The notes beneath the pieces were generated by a model that was given only the letters and a program-made list of their open reading frames with translations, ran no database searches and was not told the DNA's origin. This document shows positions 8,962 through 16,326 of a DNA stretch of 41,016 nucleotides, one piece after another (positions within the stretch are counted from its first letter, which is position 1; the number at the start of each line of letters is the position of its first letter). The DNA is from CALBZH01 sp964538515 (GTDB taxonomy: Bacteria > Desulfobacterota > Syntrophobacteria > Syntrophobacterales > Syntrophobacteraceae), in contig CAZIEW010000049.1 of NCBI GenBank assembly GCA_964538515.1, forward strand, positions 1 to 41,016, in the 5' to 3' direction. A program made the position numbers and the translations under genes.

Positions 8962-10281
8962 ATGGCATTCACAAACCCCCAATATAGAATTTCGAGACGG
9001 TCGGTGGTGAGCAAGGAATCCGAATGGGTGAAGATGTTCGACCCTCCGACAGCCAGTCCACCCACTCCCGAGCGTCTTGAGCCGACCAACCCGGTTCCCG
9101 AGGTGCTGGCGGCGGCGGGCATTCAGGACCGGGTCAGAAGAGCCCACACGGTGCAGCGAGAATTGCTGATCGGCTTGGATATCACCGCGTTCGACGGACG
9201 TAGGCTGAGAACCTTCGCCATCGGCGACGACGACAATCCGAGCCTTAAAAGCGGCACGTTTCCGGCATCCACCATCCGCATGCCCCGGGGAATCATCTTC
9301 CACTGCGAGACCAAAGGGAAAGGACCGCCTCCCCACACGATCCACTGGCACGGGCTGGAGCCCACGCCCATGAACGACGGAGTCGGGCATTGCTCCATGG
9401 AGATCGGGGAATATATCTACCAGTTTCAGCCCAACGCCATGGGAACCTATTTTTACCATTGCCACCGCAACACGGTGCAGCACTTCGAGTTCGGTCTCTA
9501 CGGGATGCTGATCGTCGACCCCCCCGACTCCTACTTTGCGTCGCTCAGCCCAAACGGAACGCTCACCGGCGTCCCGATCGGAGCGTGCCTGGACGAAAAG
9601 CGACGAGTCGCGGCCAACACGACGGCCTTTCGCCAGTTCCCGGGCTTCAACAACAAGCCCCTGACGAGTGGGGACCCCCACGCCTTTACCGTGCCCTACG
9701 ACGTGGAAGCGATCTGGGTGCTGGGCGCTTTGGATTCCAACTGGAATTTCTTTGCCGACAACGCCAAGGACTTTTTCCCGTCTCATGGCAGCACACCGGG
9801 TGTAGACGACACCTTTCCTCACGGCTTCTTCAACGATTACAACCCCGATTACTTCTTCGTGACCGGGGTCAACGCCCCCGGCAGGTCCGGCACCGTTGAG
9901 CTCCCACCGCGTCTGATCATCCCTCCCGAGCTGAACAGCGGCGTTTCGGGGACCCAGATCTCCATCAACGCGCAGCTGGGGCAGACGGTTCTGTTGCGCT
10001 ATTTGAATGCCCAGTACGGGGGATCCACAGTGACCTTCCCCGTGGATGTGGTTCTCATTGCCTGGGATGGCCGGGCACTGGGAGTCCCCCCGTATGGCTC
10101 TTACAATCGTGCCGTTCTCGTACGGGCTGGCCAGCCGATCCAAAGCAGCACCGCAAGGCGTTTCGATGCCCTGATTCGACCGACCAAGGCGGTCGATTCG
10201 TTCGCTTCGGTGAACATCCTTCAGCAACGCGGCGGCACGGATGTGATGGTGACGATGAAGATCCCGTTCACGATCAAGTGA
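8962..10281 (+). CDS. Multicopper-oxidase-like protein without export signal (N-terminal-type copper motifs)
   Basis: This 439-residue protein has copper motifs in its first cupredoxin domain: HTIHWHG (H125, H128, H130) and YHCHRNTVQHFEFGLYGM (H166, C167, H168, H174, M182). The second set, with Cys, His and Met, looks like a type 1 copper site next to type 2/3 histidines, as in two-domain oxidases and nitrite reductases. The C-terminal cupredoxin-like part (about 335-439) has almost no histidines. The ATG has AGGAG eight bases upstream. No signal peptide is visible: RISRRSVVSKES has paired arginines but no hydrophobic core. It is probably co-transcribed with the Tat-exported protein 72 bases upstream, and may be its partner subunit. 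Confidence 0.8.
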   Translation: MAFTNPQYRISRRSVVSKESEWVKMFDPPTASPPTPERLEPTNPVPEVLAAAGIQDRVRRAHTVQRELLIGLDITAFDGRRLRTFAIGDDDNPSLKSGTFPASTIRMPRGIIFHCETKGKGPPPHTIHWHGLEPTPMNDGVGHCSMEIGEYIYQFQPNAMGTYFYHCHRNTVQHFEFGLYGMLIVDPPDSYFASLSPNGTLTGVPIGACLDEKRRVAANTTAFRQFPGFNNKPLTSGDPHAFTVPYDVEAIWVLGALDSNWNFFADNAKDFFPSHGSTPGVDDTFPHGFFNDYNPDYFFVTGVNAPGRSGTVELPPRLIIPPELNSGVSGTQISINAQLGQTVLLRYLNAQYGGSTVTFPVDVVLIAWDGRALGVPPYGSYNRAVLVRAGQPIQSSTARRFDALIRPTKAVDSFASVNILQQRGGTDVMVTMKIPFTIK

Positions 10282-10309
10282 GCTTGCATCGAGGAGAGGA
10301 GGCCTGAGC

Positions 10310-11809
10310 ATGATGGCAAACAAGGTTCTGTCTTCTATCGGTCTGCTTCTTGCCGTCTTCTTGGGCTCGTTTGGAGCGGAGATCGTGCACGAGGAGGTCA
10401 CCTCCCGAAGGAGCGCCGTCAAGGTGCATCAACAGGAGCCTTATCCGTCAGCGGCACCTGCTCCGTCGCCTGCGATCGGCTCCGGGGCCGATACGTCCCA
10501 TCAACCGGCCCAGCACGATGCGGGCTCCGCGGGGTTGGAGGGAGGGCATGCCCCCTCGTCCTCGCGTGAGCCTTCGCACATCCCGGGAACCGTACAGGTC
10601 AGCACGGAAAAACAGCAGCTCATCGGGGTTCAAGTCGGCACGGTTACCATGGCGCCTCACACCCAGTCTTTCAGGACCCTGGGCCGCGTCGTTCCGGACG
10701 AGAACCGTCTCCATCGTCTGGTCACCATGGTTGATGGCTGGATTCGAGAAATCCACGGGAGCACAACCGGCAGTCTCGTGCAGAAGAACCAGCTCCTGGC
10801 GACCTATTTCACGATCGAATTCCTCAACAAGCAACAGCAGTATTTCTACGCACTCGATCTGGCTGAGCGCCAGAAGCGAAACGAGGTCGAAAGGGCGGCT
10901 GCAGCCTCCGGCGACCCCAAGCACGGTGCGGGGCAGCAGTTCTTTCAAAACGCGCCTTACTCGAAGAGCGCTGCTCTGGAATACGTGGCCATTCTGACAA
11001 ACCCGGTCGAGCTGTCTCGGGTTGAGCTGCGCTTGATGGGTGTTGGCGAGCCGCAGCTCGAGCAAATCACCCATTCCCGGCAGTACGCTTCCACCATCGA
11101 GCTGCGATCGCCCGTGACGGGACTGGTCCTCGGGCGCAACGTTTCCCCCGACTTGCGAATCCATCGGGGCTCCGAGCTGTTCGCCATCGCTGACCTCAGT
11201 CGCGTGTGGGTGCTCGCATCCATTCACGAGCGGGAATCCAGGCTCATTCGCCCGGGCCTCAGGGCCAAAATCAGCCTCCCCCGGCAGGGGGACGCTCTGG
11301 ACGCGGTCGTAAGCGACGTCCCGCCACGCTACGACACAGCGACCCGTACGTACCAGGTCCGCATGGAGGTGGACAATCCCGGTTTCGCTCTCCGGCCCGA
11401 CATGGTCGTGGATGTGGAGATGCTCATCCAGCATCCAACGACCGTAACCGTTCCGGTGGACGCCGTCCTGGATTCGGGACTCAAGAAGACGGTCTTTGTG
11501 GACATGGGGAATGGTCGGTTTTCGCCCGTCCATGTCGAGACGGGGTGGCGGTCGGAAGACAAGATCCAGGTCACGGCCGGGCTATTGCCGGGCGAGCGGA
11601 TTGTCGTTTCCGGAAACTTCCTCCTCCACTCGGAAAGCCGAATCCAGCAGGGCGGCGGTGGGGGTCATGACCACCACTCCTCCCACCACGAGCCCGCCAT
11701 GAAGACGGAAGACGCGTCACCAAAGCTTATCCCTGAGCGAGGTAACGCCGGAGCCTCCACCGATCTGACCCCCACACGAGGCCCCGACCACGCCGGACAC
11801 GGAGGATGA
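10310..11809 (+). CDS. CusB-like membrane-fusion (RND adaptor) protein
   Basis: This 499-residue protein has an N-terminal membrane anchor or signal (about residues 6-24) and a low-complexity Pro/Ser/Ala/His linker to about residue 90. A periplasmic adaptor core follows: barrel-sandwich halves around TMVDGWIREIHGSTTGSLVQ and IELRSPVTGLVLGRNVSP, a hairpin between them, then beta-barrel and membrane-proximal regions (LSRVWVLASIHE to LLPGERIVVSGNFLL). This resembles CusB-type heavy-metal adaptors. The tail is His-rich (GGGGHDHHSSHH, HAGHGG), a likely metal-binding extension. Start codons at 10310 or 10313 follow GGAGAGGAGG. It lies 28 bases after the second multicopper gene. No RND pump (CusA) or outer-membrane channel gene follows, so its transport partner is elsewhere or absent. 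Confidence 0.85.
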   Translation: MMANKVLSSIGLLLAVFLGSFGAEIVHEEVTSRRSAVKVHQQEPYPSAAPAPSPAIGSGADTSHQPAQHDAGSAGLEGGHAPSSSREPSHIPGTVQVSTEKQQLIGVQVGTVTMAPHTQSFRTLGRVVPDENRLHRLVTMVDGWIREIHGSTTGSLVQKNQLLATYFTIEFLNKQQQYFYALDLAERQKRNEVERAAAASGDPKHGAGQQFFQNAPYSKSAALEYVAILTNPVELSRVELRLMGVGEPQLEQITHSRQYASTIELRSPVTGLVLGRNVSPDLRIHRGSELFAIADLSRVWVLASIHERESRLIRPGLRAKISLPRQGDALDAVVSDVPPRYDTATRTYQVRMEVDNPGFALRPDMVVDVEMLIQHPTTVTVPVDAVLDSGLKKTVFVDMGNGRFSPVHVETGWRSEDKIQVTAGLLPGERIVVSGNFLLHSESRIQQGGGGGHDHHSSHHEPAMKTEDASPKLIPERGNAGASTDLTPTRGPDHAGHGG

Positions 11810-11946
11810 CCCCCCGATCGCGTCGCCAAGCTTTCAATCGGGCGGAAATGGGTTATCCTCCTCTTCACGACCGACTCATGAACGGCATCCCTATGCCCAG
11901 CCCCATGAGATCGACGGTTAAATATGCTCAAGTATAGGAAGATGAT

Positions 11947-11968
11947 AGCCGCTAAGTGAGTAGCGGCT
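11947..11968. terminator. Hairpin downstream of the copper protein genes
   Basis: AGCCGCTA and TAGCGGCT form a perfect 8-bp inverted repeat with a 6-base loop, about 140 bases after the adaptor gene and 115 bases before the PilZ gene. No T-run follows, so an intrinsic terminator is possible but not typical. The rest of 11810-12082 shows no gene. Confidence 0.35.
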
Positions 11969-12082
11969 TCAACCGCCGGGGTCCGGTCGTATGCCGTGCA
12001 TTATTGTTCTCACGCCTTCTGAGCTTATTTCCGACACAAACAAGGAAGCGTTGACGAGGGAAAGACCGTTCACGGAGAAGGT

Positions 12083-13183
12083 ATGCGGAATTTGTTCGAG
12101 GAAGAGCGTCCTGATCAGACGCTCAACGACGGCGAGACTCACAACGAGATCGTTGCTCTGCTGGCTCATCGGCGCCCGCAGGAAGAAGCACGCCGATACC
12201 CCAGATTTCCTTCCTCCGAAGCACTGAGCGGGGAGTATTCACTCAATACGCCCTTCGGGGTCTTCCTCTGCCATGGCAAGCCATCCCTGGAAGAGCCGAG
12301 CCCCAATGAACCGGTAGAGCCCCCCGCCCATGAAGTCATCAGTGGCTTTCAGGTCATCGACTTCTCGGAAGAGGGACTGCAGATCCAATTCATCTGTTCC
12401 AACCCACTGAAATACGCAATGAAACAGCTCTCCATCCGGATCGGACCCTCTACCATCCCCGTCGGGATGCAATGGCTGACGCAGCACAACGGACATATCA
12501 GGGCAGGCCTTTCCTTTCAGGAAGACATCGAGCAGAGCTCCGGGACCTGCGCCATCCTCCTTGAGCTCAGTGACAGGCTCATTCACTTTTTGACTCACCG
12601 CCACATCCCGCAGAACATGGTCCACTATCAAGAAGCAGCCGTGTTCTCCTACTTTTGCATCTTGCACAACCTGCGGCTTCAGTACATTCTCGCACTCGCG
12701 TCGCACAAGGAAGCCGAGAACACCTTGATATCCATGATGCGAAGCGCTATGGCCAGAAAGCCAATTTTAGACAAAGTCAATGAGAATAATTGGTCAAAAT
12801 ACATTCAGCTGCAGCAGGCACGCACTATCATAGAAACTGCAGATTATAGGGATAATTTTAGAATATTCATGAATCCATATTATGAGTTTGGATGCAATGT
12901 GACTGGAGCGGAAGGACGGATTACCTTCCTTGAAAAGGAAGTCGTGGATATTTTGTTAAACACATTGTTATTCCATAGTACTAAATTACATTACTCAAAC
13001 GATATCCTGAGCCAACTTCAGCCTGTCTATGAAGATTTCAAAATCTTGAGAGAGCTCCTTCCAGAGCTTTTTCATAGTGAGAAGTTCATTGATCAGTTTA
13101 AGTTTTACAGCAGTCTGATATCCTCGGTGATGCTCTCCAGGGATGTCCTGATCGACGAGATATCCAACCATCGCATGTCGTGA
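12083..13183 (+). CDS. PilZ-domain protein with AT-rich C-terminal half
   Basis: This 366-residue protein has an N-terminal PilZ-like domain. R37-x-x-x-R41 (in ARRYPRF) and D93-F-S95-E-E-G98 match the RxxxR and D/NxSxxG c-di-GMP-binding motifs, with beta-rich sequence to about residue 175. The C-terminal half is mostly helical, has no motif I recognise, and is encoded by much more AT-rich DNA than its surroundings: bases 12841-12900 contain only 16 G/C of 60. This suggests the 3' part has a different origin or codon history. The ATG follows GGAGAAGG with short spacing. It probably senses c-di-GMP; the output is unknown. Its distance from the pilT genes (over 20 kb) gives no direct link to motility. 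Confidence 0.75.
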   Translation: MRNLFEEERPDQTLNDGETHNEIVALLAHRRPQEEARRYPRFPSSEALSGEYSLNTPFGVFLCHGKPSLEEPSPNEPVEPPAHEVISGFQVIDFSEEGLQIQFICSNPLKYAMKQLSIRIGPSTIPVGMQWLTQHNGHIRAGLSFQEDIEQSSGTCAILLELSDRLIHFLTHRHIPQNMVHYQEAAVFSYFCILHNLRLQYILALASHKEAENTLISMMRSAMARKPILDKVNENNWSKYIQLQQARTIIETADYRDNFRIFMNPYYEFGCNVTGAEGRITFLEKEVVDILLNTLLFHSTKLHYSNDILSQLQPVYEDFKILRELLPELFHSEKFIDQFKFYSSLISSVMLSRDVLIDEISNHRMS

Positions 13184-13592
13184 AGCGCTTGTCCCGGAAT
13201 CCCTCCCCAATGGTGTTGATTCAAGCGTCGAGCATCAAGACGGGGTGACAGGGAGACAAGGTGATGGGGAGATGGGGAGAATGGACAGACAAGCATCTCC
13301 TGGCCTAGAGGCAGCCGCTTTCACCTTTGGCATTTCAGGCATCTCCCCCTCTCCAACTCCCATCTTCCCTAAGTCAATCGTGGCCCCCGCGACGAAGCCG
13401 GTCGACTCCCATGCACGACCGGTCAAAGCCTATTGCACTCGGTAGCACGGAGTGGTATCTGTGATCACCTGGTGAAAGCGCGAACCGCCTTAATGGGCTC
13501 GTACCCTGCCGCGGCCTTGGAATCGTGGATCCGTCGACCTGATTTGCAGCCCTCTTGACAGGATTGAAGCAGTCCTTCCCGGGAGAATCGCC
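13184..13592. other. Intergenic region with purine-rich degenerate repeat
   Basis: These 409 bases contain no convincing gene. Bases about 13240-13290 are a purine-rich run of imperfect units such as GGTGATGGGGAGATGGGGAGA. CATCTCCCC at 13340-13348 is the exact reverse complement of GGGGAGATG at 13266-13274, within a wider pyrimidine-rich stretch, so the two arms could pair. It may be a degenerate intergenic repeat. I see no clear promoter for the downstream TerC gene. Confidence 0.4.
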
Positions 13593-14375
13593 ATGGATTG
13601 GCTTGCCGATCCACAATCGTGGATCGCTCTCGTCACGCTGACGGCCCTTGAGATTGTTCTTGGCATTGACAACATCATCTTCATTTCCATCCTCGTGGCA
13701 AAGGTCCCCCCCAAGAAGCAGGCCCGAGCCAGGATCACGGGACTTGGGCTCGCCATGATCTCACGCATCCTTCTGCTCTTTTCTTTGACGTGGATCATGA
13801 GGCTGACACGACCGTTTTTCACAGTTTTCGGCAACGAGATTTCGGGAAGGGACCTCATCTTGATCGCCGGCGGACTGTTCCTGCTGGTGAAAAGCACCCT
13901 GGAGATCCACGACAAGCTCGAGGGGCAAGAAGGCCATGCGTCCAATCGGGCAGCCTCATCCAGCTATGTCGGCATTCTTATCCAGATCATGCTCATCGAT
14001 GTTGTCTTCTCGCTCGACTCGGTGATCACGGCGGTCGGCATGGCAAGCGAGCTGGCGATCATGGTTGCGGCTGTTGTGCTGGCGGTCTTTTTCATGATGA
14101 TGGCATCGGGGAGCATCAGCCAATTTGTGGAGCAGCACCCCACGGTCAAGGTCCTGGCCTTGAGCTTCCTGCTCCTGATCGGCATGGCACTGATCGCTGA
14201 CGGGTTCGACCTCCATATTCCCAAAGGCTACATCTACTTTGCGATGGCGTTCTCGGTATTCGTCGAAATGATCAACCTCCGTATCCGCGGCAAGGAGGTC
14301 TCACCCGTAAAGCTCCGTAGCGCGTTCTCCTCTCCGGACGGAGAGGAGAAGCACCGCAGCACGGGCAACCGCTGA
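13593..14375 (+). CDS. TerC-family integral membrane protein
   Basis: This 260-residue polytopic membrane protein has about seven hydrophobic segments. It has the family signature acidic motifs within the membrane: ALEIVLGIDNIIF near the N-terminus and DVVFSLDSVITAVGMA in the second half. TerC/Alx/YkoY-type proteins are linked to export of manganese or other metals and to metalation of exported enzymes; which applies here is not shown. The ATG has a GGGAG a few bases upstream. The short charged C-terminus is probably cytoplasmic. It stands alone between the PilZ gene and the long operon, but near the copper protein genes. Confidence 0.88.
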   Translation: MDWLADPQSWIALVTLTALEIVLGIDNIIFISILVAKVPPKKQARARITGLGLAMISRILLLFSLTWIMRLTRPFFTVFGNEISGRDLILIAGGLFLLVKSTLEIHDKLEGQEGHASNRAASSSYVGILIQIMLIDVVFSLDSVITAVGMASELAIMVAAVVLAVFFMMMASGSISQFVEQHPTVKVLALSFLLLIGMALIADGFDLHIPKGYIYFAMAFSVFVEMINLRIRGKEVSPVKLRSAFSSPDGEEKHRSTGNR

Positions 14376-14569
14376 CGCCCTCGAGCCAGGGAACGGACCG
14401 CGTGCAATTCAAGAGAGCTCGTTTCAGGGTTCGGTGCTCAGGTGTCGGTCTTACTGGGACTCGTTCATATCGTGCCTCTGCCTGACACCCGAAGGCAGAC
14501 ACCGGAGCCCTTGGTTGCAGGAGGCTTCCGTCGCTCCAAGGCGAGCGCTCACAGGACCAAGGAGAAGCG

Positions 14570-16291
14570 ATGATCATCGGGCTCGATGTCGGCGGCACCC
14601 ACACGGACGTGGTTCTCATTGGGGAAGGATGCATTCTGAAGGAGGCGAAAGTCCCCACGGATCCCGCCAACTTGTTCGACTGTGTGTGCCGGGGTCTGGA
14701 TGAAGTGACCCGGGAGGCGCCGCGTGAGGCCATCAGCCGCGTCGTCCTCAGCACCACCCTCACCACCAATGCCATTGTTGAAAACAAGATCGCCCCGACG
14801 GGGATGATTGTCTCGAGCGGGCCAGGGATCGACCCCGAAGCGCTCCGCACCCACGGATACTATTATGCCGTCTCGGGGTCCATCAACCATCGCGGAAGGG
14901 AAATTCAGGCGATCGATTCCCTGGAGATTGAAGCGATCGCCTCCCGGCTTCGCGCGGAGTCCATCCAGCAGGTCGGCATCGTCGGCAAATTCTCGGCCCG
15001 CAATCCCAAGCACGAGATCCAGATCAAAAAGATCCTCGGCGAGGATTTCGACTATATCGTGATGGGACATCAGTTTTCGGGCAACTTGAGCTTCCCGAGG
15101 CGCATTGCGACCGCGTATCTTCATGCGGCGGTCTACCCCCTGTACAAGCGATTCTTCAGCGCCGTCCGGGAGTCGCTTGAGCAGCGAGGGTTGAATGTTC
15201 CCATCTACGTCCTGAAGGCTGACGGGGGCACCATGAGCCTCGAGGCCTCGCTGGACTCGCCCGGGCAGACCATCCTGTCGGGACCGGCCGCAAGTGTCAT
15301 GGGATCCCTCCCCTTTGCGCCGAAAGACCGGGAAACGCTCGTCCTCGATATCGGAGGCACCACGACCGACATGGCGGTCCTGGTCAACGGGACACCGCTT
15401 CTGGACCCGCTCGGGATCGAAATGGGGGGTTACAAGACGCTCATTCGGGCCTTGAAGACACGGTCCATCGGACTGGGGGGTGACAGCGCCGTACGGCTTA
15501 CGGAGACCGGCGAGATTGAGGTCGGCCCGGAACGGGAGGGACCCGCCATGGCCTTCGGAGGTCATGTCCCGACGCCGACGGATGCCCTCGTCGCTTTGGG
15601 AAAGATAACCGGCGGCGACGGCAAAGCGTCCCGCGAAGGACTCCGCCCCATCGCCACACGGTTGGGACTGACGATCGAGGAGGCGGCTTCGGCCGTTTTC
15701 GATCGCGCCTGCCGCCAGATCCTGGATGCAGCGGCCGCGATGATCTCGGACATCAACAGCAAGCCGGTCTACACGGTTCATGAGCTCCTCGAGGGATACC
15801 AGGTGAAGCCCACCGAAATTCTCATCCTGGGGGGGCCGGCGCCCTTCTTCGCGTTTCGACTTGCGTCCCTTACCGAGCACCAGGTCCATGTGGTACCCCG
15901 CTGGCACGTGGCCAACGCCATCGGGGCCGCCCTCGCCCGATCGACCTCCGAGATCACCGTCTTCGCCGATACGGAGCGCGGGATCTGTGCCGCTCCGGAA
16001 GAGGGCTTCCACCAGCCGGTTGACCGCGATTTCGACATGGACGCCGCGGTTGAGCTCGCATGCCGTCTGCTGCGGCAGCGACTGCAACGGGAAGGCGCCC
16101 CGGAGAGCGACCCGCAAATGGAGGTGGTCGAGCAGGCGCAGTTCAACATGGTGCGCGACTTCTACAAGACGGGACGGAACATTCGGGTCAAGGTGCAGGT
16201 GAAGCCAGGCTTGATTCCGGAGTTTGAAGCCGTTGCCCGGTCGATCTTCAACACATGCCCGCTCCCGGCTTCGTTCTCCACACAAGCATGA
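14570..16291 (+). CDS. HyuA-like hydantoinase/oxoprolinase-family protein
   Basis: This 573-residue protein has the ATPase-fold signatures of the hydantoinase/oxoprolinase family: GLDVGGTHTDVVL at the N-terminus and VLDIGGTTTDMAVL in the middle. It is shorter than typical N-methylhydantoinase A subunits (about 650-700). Family members use ATP to open cyclic amides or to activate substrates with a HyuB partner, but no hyuB is present. AAGGAGA precedes the ATG. It heads a run of ten co-directional genes and lies 35 bases before the HDAC-fold gene, so it may act with that enzyme. The substrate is unknown. Acetone/acetophenone carboxylase-like ATPase subunits are an alternative within the superfamily. 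Confidence 0.85.
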   Translation: MIIGLDVGGTHTDVVLIGEGCILKEAKVPTDPANLFDCVCRGLDEVTREAPREAISRVVLSTTLTTNAIVENKIAPTGMIVSSGPGIDPEALRTHGYYYAVSGSINHRGREIQAIDSLEIEAIASRLRAESIQQVGIVGKFSARNPKHEIQIKKILGEDFDYIVMGHQFSGNLSFPRRIATAYLHAAVYPLYKRFFSAVRESLEQRGLNVPIYVLKADGGTMSLEASLDSPGQTILSGPAASVMGSLPFAPKDRETLVLDIGGTTTDMAVLVNGTPLLDPLGIEMGGYKTLIRALKTRSIGLGGDSAVRLTETGEIEVGPEREGPAMAFGGHVPTPTDALVALGKITGGDGKASREGLRPIATRLGLTIEEAASAVFDRACRQILDAAAAMISDINSKPVYTVHELLEGYQVKPTEILILGGPAPFFAFRLASLTEHQVHVVPRWHVANAIGAALARSTSEITVFADTERGICAAPEEGFHQPVDRDFDMDAAVELACRLLRQRLQREGAPESDPQMEVVEQAQFNMVRDFYKTGRNIRVKVQVKPGLIPEFEAVARSIFNTCPLPASFSTQA

Positions 16292-16326
16292 CGTGATGGC
16301 GGGCACGCCTCCACCAGGGGAAGCAC

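Noticed and set aside
8650..10422. 590-codon open frame on the minus strand
   Set aside because: It is antisense to the copper protein genes, has no recognisable domain and is poor in hydrophobic core patterns.
13240..13350. CRISPR-like or tandem repeat array
   Set aside because: The purine-rich units are short and degenerate with no constant spacer length, so it is not a CRISPR.
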